A stretch of 64,000 nucleotides of DNA from Mycolicibacterium flavescens (GCA_900637135.1 LR134353.1:4526001-4590000), one strand, 5' to 3'; positions 8,465-17,579 are shown, numbered from the stretch's first letter. The notes: a model not told the origin generated them from the sequence alone. Translations and numbers: made by a program.

Positions 8465-9433
8465 TTAGGCCTGCCGACCGGCCGGGCACGCCGCAGGCGT
8501 GGCGAACGAGTCCAGGCCGACCGAGCGGTGAAACCGGACCAGCTTCTCGTACTCCAAACGGTTGCGCGCCAAAGGAATCAACGTCAGCTTCTCCGGCAGC
8601 ACCCGCCACGCCAGCTGCAGCACGCGGGTGTACACCTCGAATTCCCGATCGTGGCGATCCTCCCAGCGGAACCCCGTCAGCTCACGAACTCCGGGGTGCA
8701 TGATCCCGAACGAGCAGATCTTGACGATCCGGCCGACCACCGGACGCGCGAGCAGCCACGGCGGGGTCAACGCGCGCCGCATCGCCGGTGGGATCAACAA
8801 GGTGGGCAGGGGGAGCTTGGTCAGGTCGTCGGTGACGCGCCTGAGGAATTCGTTGTCGGCGAGTTGGGTTTCGACCATGGCGTCGTAGTACCGCACGGCT
8901 TCGCCGTAACTGGCGGGCAGTTTGGCGTTGTTGCCAGGAAGCTCGAGAGAGCCGAAGGCCTCGAGCAACTGCTCGTATGCGGCCTCCTTCTCGGCCGAGG
9001 TCATGGTGATGCCGGTGCACGGGGTGAACGAGTTCAGCACCATGAACATCCCGCTGACGGCGATCCAGTTCCACAGCCGCGGGTCGAGAGCGCTGTACCG
9101 CACGTCGGCGAAGCTCCCGTCCCCGCGGCCGCGGACTTCCCGGTGCATCCGCTTGAGCCGCTCCCCCTCGGCGGCGCGGTCGTGCGGGTCGCCCCAGATC
9201 GCGAGGAACGCCGAGAACCCACTTCGCACCCCTCGATCGGCGAAGTTGGCCGCGAATCGACCGGTCTTGTCGACGGCCGCCGCCACCGGCACCAACGCGA
9301 CCTCGTCGAATGCGGCGGCGCCGAAAAACCCGCCGAACGCGCTGCCGCTGTGTTTGCGGAACTCGCGCATGACCTTCGGGCGCACGTCGCCGGCGGCCTG
9401 GTGGACATGGTGAGCTTCGGCCGTCTGGATCAT
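8465..9433 (-). CDS. DUF2236 oxygenase-like protein (Lcp/MpaB family)
   Basis: About 322 residues of the DUF2236 family (latex-clearing protein and MpaB-related, haem-binding all-helical oxygenases). Recognisable parts are GGFFGAAAFDEVALVPV, FLAIWGDPHDRAAEGERLKRMHREV, and a C-terminal YTRVLQLAWRVLPEKLTLIPLA. The start at the ATG at 9433 is fixed by GGAGG four bases upstream. It is first in an operon with a TetR repressor, and its promoter region carries a perfect palindromic operator. Substrate unknown. A second DUF2236 protein, also paired with a TetR gene, is at 37073-38017. Confidence 0.82.
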   Translation of the reverse strand: MIQTAEAHHVHQAAGDVRPKVMREFRKHSGSAFGGFFGAAAFDEVALVPVAAAVDKTGRFAANFADRGVRSGFSAFLAIWGDPHDRAAEGERLKRMHREVRGRGDGSFADVRYSALDPRLWNWIAVSGMFMVLNSFTPCTGITMTSAEKEAAYEQLLEAFGSLELPGNNAKLPASYGEAVRYYDAMVETQLADNEFLRRVTDDLTKLPLPTLLIPPAMRRALTPPWLLARPVVGRIVKICSFGIMHPGVRELTGFRWEDRHDREFEVYTRVLQLAWRVLPEKLTLIPLARNRLEYEKLVRFHRSVGLDSFATPAACPAGRQA

Positions 9434-9449
9434 GTCGCCTCCGATGCGA

Positions 9450-9480
9450 GTTGACACAAAGACTAATGATTTGTGTCAAC
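9450..9480. promoter_or_regulatory. Perfect 11-bp inverted repeat, probable TetR operator
   Basis: GTTGACACAAA at 9450-9460 is exactly mirrored by TTTGTGTCAAC at 9470-9480 with a 9-base spacer; an extra GTGTCAAC half-site follows at 9481-9488. It sits 17 bp upstream of the DUF2236 start, and one end overlaps the menC stop codon. The arms contain TTGACA, a possible -35 element. It is most likely the operator for the TetR protein encoded in this operon. Confidence 0.75.
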
Positions 9481-10441
9481 GTGTCAACGGATGGCAGGCA
9501 CGCACCCTGTCGACCCACCATCGGCGGCGCTCGGCAGGAGCGGCCAGCGCCGAAAGCCGCGCCGGATCGGGGACCGCCGGACCGATCGATAGGTATCCGT
9601 CGTGCGGGGGAACGGGTTCGGCGACGTCCTCGGCGAACAACCCGCCGGTGCCCAGCCCGCAGGCGTGGCGCAGGTCCGGCAAGGCCGCGGCGGCCAGCAG
9701 ACCGCGGCCGATGCCGACCGCCGAGTCCAGTGCGCTGGAGACGACGACGGGGATGTCGATCTGCGCGGCGATCTCGAGCAGTGCGCGCACACCGCCCAGC
9801 GGTGCGACCTTGAGCACCGCGACATCAGCTGCCTTCTCCCGCACCACCCGCAGGGGGTCGGCGGCCTTGCGGATGCTCTCGTCGGCGGCGATCGGGACGT
9901 CCACGCGGCGACGCAACTCGGCCAGTTCGGCCACCGTGGCACACGGCTGTTCCAGGTATTCCAGCGGTCCGTCGGCGGTCAGCGCCGCCGCCGCAGCGAC
10001 CGCTTCCTCGACGCTCCAGCCTCCGTTGGCGTCGACCCGCACCGTCGGCACGATCGCCCGCACCGCGTTGACCCGCGCCGTGTCGTCGGCCAAGGTCTGC
10101 CCCGGCTCGGCGACCTTGACCTTCGCGGTGCGCGTACCGGGGAAGCGCGCCAACACCTCGGGCACCTGGGCGGCGTCGACGGCGGGCACGGTCGCGTTGA
10201 TCGGGATCCGGTCGCGACGCACATGCGGCGATGGTTCATAGGCCGCCTCCAGCGCCGACGCCAGCCAGTGCGCCGCCTCCGGCGGCTCGTATTCGAGGAA
10301 CGCACCGAACTCGCCCCACCCTGCCGGGCCCTCGATCAGCGCCACTTCGCGGACCGTGATGCCGCGAAAGCGCACCCGCATCGGGAGCGCGACCACGTGC
10401 ATGCGGTCGAGGACGTCGTCGAGTTGTGGCATGCGCACCAT
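9476..10441 (-). CDS. menC: MenC, o-succinylbenzoate synthase
   Basis: A 321-residue enolase-superfamily enzyme that dehydrates SHCHC to o-succinylbenzoate in menaquinone synthesis. Visible active-site parts are the KVKVAEP lysine motif, metal ligands in RVDANGGWS, EYLEQP and IAADESI, and the second-lysine strand VLKVAPLGG. Length is normal. ATG starts at 10441 and 10432 are both possible. It is separated from menD/bpoC by about 5.8 kb of accessory genes on the same strand; I recall menC next to bpoC in M. tuberculosis. Confidence 0.95.
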   Translation of the reverse strand: MVRMPQLDDVLDRMHVVALPMRVRFRGITVREVALIEGPAGWGEFGAFLEYEPPEAAHWLASALEAAYEPSPHVRRDRIPINATVPAVDAAQVPEVLARFPGTRTAKVKVAEPGQTLADDTARVNAVRAIVPTVRVDANGGWSVEEAVAAAAALTADGPLEYLEQPCATVAELAELRRRVDVPIAADESIRKAADPLRVVREKAADVAVLKVAPLGGVRALLEIAAQIDIPVVVSSALDSAVGIGRGLLAAAALPDLRHACGLGTGGLFAEDVAEPVPPHDGYLSIGPAVPDPARLSALAAPAERRRWWVDRVRACHPLTR

Positions 10442-10529
10442 CCTGCCGGTTGCGCACCGAGAGGTTTAACGCTCGCGAATCCGGCTACCTTTCAGTTGCT
10501 TAACTAATTGTGATTCGTCATAGGAGCAC

Positions 10530-11015
10530 ATGGTGCAACTGAAGACACTGGTCCCCTCGGCGCTGGCGGTGACGGCGACGGCGGTTGCCGGCGGCCTGGC
10601 CAGTAAGGACTCGCAGTCCCTCTGGTACGCGAAGCTGCGCAAGCCGCCGTATCAGCCACCGGCACAGGCCTTTCCGATCGTATGGCCCATCCTGTACACC
10701 GACATCGCCGTTACCTCGTCGGCAACGCTCGATGAGCTCGAGCGCCGTGGTCAGACCGAGGAACGTCGACGCTACCTCGCCGCTCTCGCGATCAACCTGG
10801 TGCTCAACGGCAGCTGGTCGTGGCTGTTCTTCAACCAGGGCAAGCTCGCCACGTCGGCGGTGGCGGCGGGCGCACTGACGCTCAGCAGCGCCGACCTCAC
10901 CCGACGCGCCGTGCAGGTGCGGGGCGCCCAGGCGGCGCCGCTGGCGTTGTATCCGCTGTGGTGTGCGTTCGCGACCGTGCTGTCGTCGCACATCTGGTTC
11001 CTGAATCGACGCTGA
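10530..11015 (+). CDS. tspO: TspO/MBR family tryptophan-rich sensory protein
   Basis: A 161-residue membrane protein with about five membrane helices and family signatures LWYAKLRKPPYQPP, FPIVWPILYTDIAV, NGSWSWLFFNQGK and LYPLWCAFATVLSSHIWFLN. TspO proteins bind porphyrins and sterols and are linked to oxidative stress. The AGGAG site lies just before the ATG. The stop overlaps the start of a SOUL-type haem-binding gene (TGATG), an apt pairing of two tetrapyrrole-binding proteins. Confidence 0.88.
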   Translation: MVQLKTLVPSALAVTATAVAGGLASKDSQSLWYAKLRKPPYQPPAQAFPIVWPILYTDIAVTSSATLDELERRGQTEERRRYLAALAINLVLNGSWSWLFFNQGKLATSAVAAGALTLSSADLTRRAVQVRGAQAAPLALYPLWCAFATVLSSHIWFLNRR

Positions 11016-11638
11016 TGCGGCTACTGGAGATCCCCCGCCAGGTCGCGGAGTCGGTGTTCTCGATGGTCGGGATCCGAGTGGGCACCGAAGAACCGCACTA
11101 CCTGACCACGAAGCTCTCCGATCAGGTGGAGGTGCGCCGGTACGGCCCCCGGATCGCCGCCGAGACCACCGTGAGCGCCGACGAGGACCGCGCCAGAAAC
11201 ATCGGGTTCCGGCGCCTTGCCGGCTACATCTTCGGTGGCAACCACCGCGACGAGACGATCGCGATGACCGCACCGGTCAGCCAGCAAGCCCGCGAGAAGA
11301 TCGCGATGACGGCGCCGGTCGCACAAGCCCACGACGGTGAGCACTCGACGATCCGCTTCTACATGCCGTCAAAGTGGACGATGGACACGTTGCCCACTCC
11401 GGACGACGATAAGGTGCGGTTGGTGGAGGTGCCGGGCGAAACGGTCGCGGTGCTGCGGTTCACCGGTGACCGTAGTCCGCGCGCGGTCGCCGAGCGCACG
11501 CGTGAGCTCTCGGCGACGCTGCGCGCCAACGGAATCGAGGCCGTCGGGCCGGCGCAGTCCTGGTTCTACGACCCGCCGTGGACACTGCCGTTCCGTCGGC
11601 GCAACGAGATCGCGATCCCGGTGCGGCCCGACGACTAG
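11015..11638 (+). CDS. SOUL-family haem-binding protein
   Basis: A 207-residue SOUL/HEBP protein. Motifs are VEVRRYGPRIAAETTV near residue 45, GFRRLAGYIFGGN, and the repeated IAMTAPV (twice), then a C-terminal AQSWFYDPPWTLPFRRRNEIAIPV. Members bind haem or porphyrin. Start chosen at the ATG that overlaps the tspO stop. Its own stop overlaps the stop of the convergent acyl-CoA ligase gene. Confidence 0.88.
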   Translation: MRLLEIPRQVAESVFSMVGIRVGTEEPHYLTTKLSDQVEVRRYGPRIAAETTVSADEDRARNIGFRRLAGYIFGGNHRDETIAMTAPVSQQAREKIAMTAPVAQAHDGEHSTIRFYMPSKWTMDTLPTPDDDKVRLVEVPGETVAVLRFTGDRSPRAVAERTRELSATLRANGIEAVGPAQSWFYDPPWTLPFRRRNEIAIPVRPDD

Positions 11639-13215
11639 ACGGTCGCGCGGTCGCGGCCCTCCCAGTACGGTTTGCGCAGTTCCTTCTTCAGGATCTTGCC
11701 CGTCGGATTGCGCGGCAACTCATCGGTGATGTCGACCGTCTTCGGGCACTTGTAGGCCGCGAGTCGTTCCCGGCACCACGCGATGAGGTCTTCCGGCGCT
11801 ACCGAATCCTCGACCGACACAACGGCCTTGACCACCTCGCCCCACTTCTCATCGGGCACGCCGATCACCGCGACGTCGGTCACGGCGGGATGTTCGGCGA
11901 TGACGCGCTCTACCTCGATGGAGTAGATGTTCTCGCCGCCGGAGATGATCATGTCCTTGAGACGGTCCTCGACGAAGATGTAACCGTCCTCGTCGATGCG
12001 GCCGATGTCTCCGGTGCGGAACCAGCCGTCGTCGGTGATCGCTTCTGCCGTTGCCTCGGGCTTGTTGTGGTAGCCCTTCATCAGTTGCGGTGTGCGGAAC
12101 CACAATTCACCCTGCTCACCGGCCGGTACGTCGTTCAGTGTGTCCGGGTCGACCACGCGAACCTCGGCGCCGGGGATCACCCGTCCCGCGCTGACCAGCC
12201 GGTCCTCGGGACCGGAGCGGTGGTCGTCGGGCAGCAGCTGGCTGATCACCCCGCATACCTCGGTCAGCCCGTACACCTGGATGAAATCGGTTTCGGGCCA
12301 AGCCTGCAATGCCGCGCGCAGCAGCGGCAACGGCATCGGCGACGCACCGTACACGAAGGTCTTCAGTGCCCCGAACAACTTGACCGCATCCTCGCCGGAC
12401 TCCAACACCTTGGCCAGCACCGCGGGAACCAGGAAGGTTCGGTTGGCGCCCTTGAGGATTGCGCCGGCCAGCGCGGCGCCGTCGACCTCGCGTGTCATGA
12501 CCGTCGGCACACCGTCGTGAATGCCGAACTGCACGTAGGACGATCCTCCGACGTGGAAGAGCGGCATCGACACCATGCTCTTGTCGCCTTCGTCGAAGCC
12601 CCAGCCGTTGTGCGCGTTGATGGTGTGCGCGATCAGGTTGGCCTGGGTGATCTGCACACCCTTCGGGCGCCCCGTCGTCCCTGAGGAGTACATGATGATC
12701 GCGACGTCGTCGGGTTCTACGTCGTCGCTGCGGTTGACCGGTGTCGCGTCGGCGAGCATCGCCTCGTACTCGTCACCGTCACCGCCACCGCCCTCGGGTG
12801 TCACCTCGATGAGGTGTTCGACGTTGGTGAGCTTGCCGCGGATCTTCTCGATCGTCGGCTTCAACTCCGTGCCCACGATCAACAGCTTGGCTCCCGAGTC
12901 GGCGAGCACGTAGTCGATCTCATCGGCGGCCAGCCGAAAGTTGATGATCGCGGTCGCGGCGCCCAGCGACGCTGCGGCGATGGTCAACTCGACGCAGGCC
13001 GGGTGGTTCTTGTCGAGGAAGGCCACCACGTCGCCGCGTTGGACGCCGCGCTGCTGTAGTGCACCCGCCAGGCGGCGCACCCGCTCGTTCCATTCCGACC
13101 ATGTCCAGCTGCGGTCGAGGAAGGTCATCGCCTCGGCGTCGGGTTTGGTCTCGGCCCAGTGCGCGAGCCGTTCGTCGAGAAAGTGCGGGTCATGCCGGTC
13201 AGTGAGGTCAGACAT
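11635..13215 (-). CDS. Acyl-CoA synthetase (FadD-type, ANL superfamily)
   Basis: About 526 residues. ANL motifs in order: MYSSGTTGRPKGVQIT (P-loop), VYGLTEVCG, GELWFRTPQ, GWFRTGDIGRIDEDGY, VEDRLKDMIISGGENIYS (hinge), and catalytic Lys in PRNPTGKILKKEL. It activates a carboxylic acid with ATP and CoA; chain length cannot be told. Start set at the ATG at 13215 (MSDLTDR); a TTG at 13242 is possible but weak. It is one of three FadD-type ligases here besides menE. Confidence 0.88.
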   Translation of the reverse strand: MSDLTDRHDPHFLDERLAHWAETKPDAEAMTFLDRSWTWSEWNERVRRLAGALQQRGVQRGDVVAFLDKNHPACVELTIAAASLGAATAIINFRLAADEIDYVLADSGAKLLIVGTELKPTIEKIRGKLTNVEHLIEVTPEGGGGDGDEYEAMLADATPVNRSDDVEPDDVAIIMYSSGTTGRPKGVQITQANLIAHTINAHNGWGFDEGDKSMVSMPLFHVGGSSYVQFGIHDGVPTVMTREVDGAALAGAILKGANRTFLVPAVLAKVLESGEDAVKLFGALKTFVYGASPMPLPLLRAALQAWPETDFIQVYGLTEVCGVISQLLPDDHRSGPEDRLVSAGRVIPGAEVRVVDPDTLNDVPAGEQGELWFRTPQLMKGYHNKPEATAEAITDDGWFRTGDIGRIDEDGYIFVEDRLKDMIISGGENIYSIEVERVIAEHPAVTDVAVIGVPDEKWGEVVKAVVSVEDSVAPEDLIAWCRERLAAYKCPKTVDITDELPRNPTGKILKKELRKPYWEGRDRATV

Positions 13216-13245
13216 GGATCGAGCGTGCCATGACACGCTCAAGAG

Positions 13246-14550
13246 TCAGTCGAGATTGCCCGAGTTCGGTGTCACGGCCTCCCCCGGGGCATGCGCCCGG
13301 CGCAGCCCCCGGCGGTCGTAGAAGCGGGTGACGGACACACCGATGGTCAGGCCGATGGCTAGGCCGACGGTCGTCATCACGAGTGCATGAGTGAGTCCTG
13401 CGTCCGCGCGCCCGTCGAAGTAGAGCAGCGCACGAGCGCCGAGAAAGACTTGGTGCATCGGCTCAAATCTCGCTAATACTCCGAAGATCGACGGTGCTGC
13501 CTCTAGGGGGATGGTCGCGCCGTTGGACGGCAGACCCAGCATCACGAATATGAAGAGGTTGACGAGCAGACCCATCGAACCCAGTGCGGCGATCAGCGAA
13601 GTAGCGGTGATTCCGACCGCGGTGATAGTGAACGCACCGTACAGCCACAGAGTCCACACGTTGGGCACCGGCATGCCCAAGGCGGCCCCGATAGCGATGT
13701 ATATCGCTGAGGTGAGAGCCGCGAGTATCACCATGAAGAGCCACTTGACCAGAAGCGTCTGGAAGCGGGAGATTTTCACCTGTTCGGCGAACCGGTAGAC
13801 CGGGCCCATCTCGGCGGGCACGAAACCCAACATGGAGTCGACCAGCGAACTGACGATGATGCTGCCGGTGAAGCCCGCGAGCAGCAACAGCAGCGCGTAG
13901 TAGAACGCCGATAGCCCATTGCCGGTACCGCTGGGCAGAGGGTCGGCGTCGTTCACCACGACGTTGATCGGACTCGACAGAGCCAACGACACCCCACCCG
14001 GCAACGGCGCGCCGGCCTCACGCACTACCTGGGTGGACAACTTCTGCCCCAACCCCGCATTGATTTCACGAACGGCCTTACCCAACGCCATTCCGGCGAT
14101 GCTCGCACCAAGTTCGCTCGCGCGCGGATTGACCGTGATCGTGACAGTAGGGCGGGTCAGCGACCCGGGTCGCAAGGCGCCCGCACCGAGCTGGTCAACC
14201 TCGGCCGAAAAGTTCTGCGGGATTTGCACCTTGCCATAGATCTGCGCGGTGCCCAGTTGTCGATCGGCCTCCTCGGCGGAGACGACCCGTAAATCGAACT
14301 GTCCGCGGTCGAGGCCCGCGATCAGATCGTCGACGACCTGCCTACCGAGCGGACCGGCGTCGGCGTTGACGACAGCCAGAGGGAAATGTCGCAGGTTGGT
14401 CGTCGGATTGAGTATGCCGGCCAAATAGAGAGCTGCGAGCGCTGAAAATACCGTCAGCGCAATGACTATCGGTGACAACCAGAACCGCGGGGTGCGCAAC
14501 GTCGCGAGCGGATCGGGAGCGGCGTGCCGAGCGTGAATTTGTGCCGACAT
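13246..14550 (-). CDS. YhgE/DUF3533-like ABC-2 type membrane protein
   Basis: A 434-residue membrane protein with one N-terminal helix (about residues 28-47), a large extracytoplasmic domain (about 50-215, with FPLAVVNADAGPLGRQV), and about five C-terminal helices. This is the layout of the YhgE/Pip and DUF3533 group, related to ABC-2 permeases and MmpL-like exporters. No ATPase gene is adjacent. It lies between the acyl-CoA ligase and an amidohydrolase on the same strand. Substrate unknown. Confidence 0.78.
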   Translation of the reverse strand: MSAQIHARHAAPDPLATLRTPRFWLSPIVIALTVFSALAALYLAGILNPTTNLRHFPLAVVNADAGPLGRQVVDDLIAGLDRGQFDLRVVSAEEADRQLGTAQIYGKVQIPQNFSAEVDQLGAGALRPGSLTRPTVTITVNPRASELGASIAGMALGKAVREINAGLGQKLSTQVVREAGAPLPGGVSLALSSPINVVVNDADPLPSGTGNGLSAFYYALLLLLAGFTGSIIVSSLVDSMLGFVPAEMGPVYRFAEQVKISRFQTLLVKWLFMVILAALTSAIYIAIGAALGMPVPNVWTLWLYGAFTITAVGITATSLIAALGSMGLLVNLFIFVMLGLPSNGATIPLEAAPSIFGVLARFEPMHQVFLGARALLYFDGRADAGLTHALVMTTVGLAIGLTIGVSVTRFYDRRGLRRAHAPGEAVTPNSGNLD

Positions 14551-14626
14551 CAGGGTATCCCTTCGGTCGTGCGGCTCGTCGGTGACCGCGCGGTCTCGGG
14601 TCGGTCCGTGGGTGTCGGTGTCCGCC

Positions 14627-16225
14627 TCATCCGCCGAATACCTGCCGACCTGCCAAGAACGTCGCCGTGATGTCGAGGTCCGCGATCTGCTCGGGGGGCA
14701 CGGTGCGTGGGTCGGCCGACACCGTCACCATGTCGGCGTACTTGCCCACCTCCAGCGAGCCGATGACGTCGTCGGCGAACAACTGGTAGGCGGCGTCCAG
14801 AGTCTGCGCCCTGATGGCCGCCTCGACTGAGATCCGTTGTTCCGGGCCGACCACCCGTCCGCTCGGCGCCGTACGTGTCGCGGCGACACTGATATTGCGC
14901 AACGGCTCCTCCGGCGTGACGGGCGGATCGTTGTGCAGCGAGATCCGCATACCGGTGGCAACTGCGGACCCACATGGCATCCAACGACTTCCGTGTTCGA
15001 CACCGAACAACCCATCGACGATGATGTCGCCCCAGTAGTGGATCTGATCGACAAAGATGCTGCAGGTGACGCCGAGATCGTGAGCACGCTGCAGCTGATC
15101 GTCTCGGATGGCGCCGACGTGCTCCAACCGGAGCCGGTGATCGTCGCGCGGCCAGCGCCGCAGCGCTTCCTCATAGACATCCAGAATTGTGTCGACCCCG
15201 GCGTCGCCCTGTACGTGACACGCCATCGGCCAGCCATTCGGAAAGTAGGCGTGCACGATCTCGGTGAGCTGTTCGCCGGTGTAGTTCGCGTGGCCGCAGG
15301 AGCCAGGTGCGACACCGATCGTGCGGGTGGCGTCGGTGTCGAGATACGGGAACGACAGATCGATATTGCCGATCCAGGGCGACCCGTCGACCCAGATCTT
15401 GATGCCGACCTGACGCAGAAGGTCGTCGCCGTTGGCTGGTGTCGCGTCTGTGGCCATCTGAGCGTTGGAGATCTCGTAGAGCCGCAACCGGACGGTCAGG
15501 TCGGCGCGCAGTTGCTCGACCACCGGACGGAAGACCGGATCGAACGCCATCTCCGAACACGTTGTCAGCCCCACGCTGTTCAGCCTGCGCAGTTCTGAGT
15601 GCAGCATCGCGGGGTAGTCGGCGGGATCGATAACTCCTGCCAGCAGGCTGAACACCGCTCCGGTCTCCTCGGCGGTGCCGTCGAGGTCACCGTTGACATC
15701 CCGGCCGTACCGGGCACCCTTGGGGTCGGGGGTGTCGCGGGTGAGCCCGAAGCGCTGGGCGGTAGCGCTGTTGAAGTAGGCCTTGTGCCCTGAGTTGTGC
15801 ACGATCACCAAAGGGGTATCGGATGCGACGTCGTCGAGCCAGGCCAGCGTCGGCTCCGGTAATCCGGCCTGCAGCAGCGGATCCCAGCCGTTGAGGTACG
15901 CGCCCTCGCCACCACGTTTGGCGACCTCGGCCCGGATCGCGGCGACGACGTCGTCGGCGATCGGCAGCGTGACCGGCCGGATGTCGACCATGCGCTCGGA
16001 CAACACAATGGCCTCCATCAGCGGATGACCGTGTGCCTCGACGAATCCGGGCATCACGCAACCGTCAACGTCGCGGGTCTCGGTGCCCGGACCGATCCAG
16101 CCATCGATCTCGTTGCGGCTACCGACCGCGACGATGCGGCCGTCGCTCACCGCGAGCGCCTCGGCAGTCGGCTGATTCTCGTCGACCGTCAGGACGGTTC
16201 CACGGATGACTAGGTCAGCGGGCAT
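14627..16225 (-). CDS. YtcJ-like amidohydrolase (Rv0552-like)
   Basis: A 532-residue metal-dependent hydrolase of the amidohydrolase-3 group. Metal-ligand motifs are MPGFVEAHGHP (about residue 60), CHVQGDAGVD, LEHVGAI and HNDPPVTP near the C-terminus; the N-terminal LVIRGTVLTVDENQ and C-terminal GSLEVGKYADMV belong to the small beta-sandwich. GAGGAG precedes the ATG. From memory it corresponds to Rv0552, which in M. tuberculosis is adjacent to fadD8; here about 14 kb with the Mce operon separates them. Confidence 0.85.
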   Translation of the reverse strand: MPADLVIRGTVLTVDENQPTAEALAVSDGRIVAVGSRNEIDGWIGPGTETRDVDGCVMPGFVEAHGHPLMEAIVLSERMVDIRPVTLPIADDVVAAIRAEVAKRGGEGAYLNGWDPLLQAGLPEPTLAWLDDVASDTPLVIVHNSGHKAYFNSATAQRFGLTRDTPDPKGARYGRDVNGDLDGTAEETGAVFSLLAGVIDPADYPAMLHSELRRLNSVGLTTCSEMAFDPVFRPVVEQLRADLTVRLRLYEISNAQMATDATPANGDDLLRQVGIKIWVDGSPWIGNIDLSFPYLDTDATRTIGVAPGSCGHANYTGEQLTEIVHAYFPNGWPMACHVQGDAGVDTILDVYEEALRRWPRDDHRLRLEHVGAIRDDQLQRAHDLGVTCSIFVDQIHYWGDIIVDGLFGVEHGSRWMPCGSAVATGMRISLHNDPPVTPEEPLRNISVAATRTAPSGRVVGPEQRISVEAAIRAQTLDAAYQLFADDVIGSLEVGKYADMVTVSADPRTVPPEQIADLDITATFLAGRQVFGG

Positions 16226-16577
16226 CGATGCTCCTCATGTCAGCCTTTGGGCTGCCCAGAAGCCGGTCAGCCCGAGGTCGGTCGACGTGACGTCGATCAG
16301 CCGGAGCGACTCTCGCCCAGCGGCGTTCGGGCCGTCACGCGCACGAGCACGACGCCGATGACGGTACCCAGTGGCGCCGCCGCCGAGTGGTGCTTCGTGA
16401 ACATGGCGGTGCCCTTTTCCATCAGGGCGCGACACCACTGGCCCGATGATGAGGAATCTTTCGAAACTGCGATGAGAAAAGGTCGCATCGCGTGTCGAAT
16501 TCAGTGGGAGCCCGTTCGACGTAGATGTGAGGGCGCGAATGCTCGCCCCGATAGAACAGACAGAAGGAGACGGAAAA
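16226..16577. other. Intergenic region between divergent genes
   Basis: About 350 bp between the amidohydrolase and the YCII-family gene. A small minus-strand frame around 16297-16405 could encode some 35 residues starting MFTKHHSAAAP, but it has no recognisable family and I do not call it. The region presumably holds both divergent promoters; I see no clear palindrome. Confidence 0.5.
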
Positions 16578-17036
16578 ATGGCACGGTACATGCTGATCAT
16601 GCGAGTGAGCCCCGAAGCCGAGGCCGGATTCGCCGAGTCCGACATCGACTTCAGCGAGATCATCGAACAAATGGGCCGGTACAACGAGGAGCTGATCAAG
16701 GCCGGTGTGATGCTTGCCGGTGAGGGCCTGACCGGGCCGGAGGACGGCTTCGTCGTCGACTTCGACTCCGATCCGCCGGTGGTGACCGACGGCCCGTACA
16801 CCGAGGCCAAGGAATTGTTCAACGGCTTCTGGATCATCGACGTCTCGTCGAAGGAGGAGGCCAAGCAGTGGGCCCAGAAGTGCCCCCTGGGGCCTGGTGT
16901 CAGGCTGGAGGTTCGGCTGATCGGCGAGACCGACCAGTTCCCGCAGGATAATCCCTGGATCCAGAAGGAGATCCAGTGGCGCGCTGACCTCGCTGAGAAG
17001 GCGGCGGAGCAGGCCCGCAAGGCCGCGGGCCGCTGA
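16578..17036 (+). CDS. YCII-related DGPF-domain protein
   Basis: A 152-residue protein with the DGPF/YCII signature: MARYMLIM at the start, a long Glu/Asp-rich first half, VTDGPYTEAKELFNGFWIIDVSS in the middle and PLGPGVRLEVRLI near the end. The ATG at 16578 is preceded by AGAAGGAGACGG. Such proteins are usually encoded beside ECF42-type sigma factors. Here the only ECF42-like gene in the window is about 16 kb away (33239-34480). Exact biochemical role unknown. Confidence 0.85.
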   Translation: MARYMLIMRVSPEAEAGFAESDIDFSEIIEQMGRYNEELIKAGVMLAGEGLTGPEDGFVVDFDSDPPVVTDGPYTEAKELFNGFWIIDVSSKEEAKQWAQKCPLGPGVRLEVRLIGETDQFPQDNPWIQKEIQWRADLAEKAAEQARKAAGR

Positions 17037-17055
17037 TCCGGCTCGGCTTTCCATG

Positions 17056-17090
17056 AAGCAGCGCTGTTTCGCAATGGGGCAGCGCTGCTT
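17056..17090. terminator. Hairpin between convergent genes
   Basis: AAGCAGCGCTG (17056-17066) pairs perfectly with CAGCGCTGCTT (17080-17090) across a 13-base loop. It lies between the YCII gene stop and the stop of the convergent secreted-protein gene, so it is placed to act as a bidirectional terminator. There is no long U tract, as is common in mycobacteria. Confidence 0.6.
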
Positions 17091-17098
17091 CCCACTGC

Positions 17099-17566
17099 CT
17101 AAACGACTTTCGCCAAACTGAAGCCGGATTGATAAGTGGCCCCGGCCGGATCACCACAAGCCGCGGCGGTCTGGGTGTTGACCGCAGTGCCGTTCAATGT
17201 CGCCGCCTCCCACGAAAACACCACTGTGCCAGGGACAGTCGCATAATCATGGGGCGGCTTGCACCGGACCGCCTGGGCGTACTGGACAGTCATGTCCCAA
17301 CGCCCGTTGTTCAGCAGGGCACGCCCGCCATACGGCACGACCCGCGGATCGGTGACGGGTGTGACGGCTACGTCGGCACATCCGGGACCGCAGGGCGTGA
17401 TCACCCAGGTGTTGACTCGGCCGGTGTCGGACTCATAGCTGTAGGTACCGCTCAGCTCGCCCGGTGAAGGCGCAAGAGGCCCGTCGGCCCACGCGGTGCC
17501 TGCCGATCCGATCGCTACGCCGGCCGCCAGGATGATCGCCGCGGGCAGCTCGCGAGTGGTGGTCAT
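17099..17566 (-). CDS. Small secreted protein of unknown function
   Basis: 155 residues with an N-terminal signal peptide (hydrophobic AAIILAAGVAIGSAGTAWA, cleavage likely after AWA). The mature part is beta-like with four cysteines (CGPGC, RCKPP, ACGDP) and phrases such as GTYSYESDTGRVNTWVITPCG and FSWEAATLNG. This resembles a family of small mycobacterial secreted proteins, but I cannot name it. ATG at 17566 chosen because AAAGGAA precedes it; a reading frame upstream belongs to the repeat gene in another frame. It starts 14 bp after the Pro/Gly-rich gene, so the two are probably one operon. Confidence 0.78.
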   Translation of the reverse strand: MTTTRELPAAIILAAGVAIGSAGTAWADGPLAPSPGELSGTYSYESDTGRVNTWVITPCGPGCADVAVTPVTDPRVVPYGGRALLNNGRWDMTVQYAQAVRCKPPHDYATVPGTVVFSWEAATLNGTAVNTQTAAACGDPAGATYQSGFSLAKVV

Positions 17567-17579
17567 GCCGTTCCTTTCA

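Noticed and set aside
8459..8477. Second iron-box-like sequence (ctaggttaggcctgcc)
   Set aside because: It lies in a 9-bp gap inside the DUF2236-tetR operon, overlaps a stop codon and has no right half; most likely chance. It also lowers confidence in the site at 53849.
16297..16488. Small minus-strand frame upstream of the amidohydrolase
   Set aside because: No family resemblance, weak start and no conserved context; could be random in GC-rich DNA.
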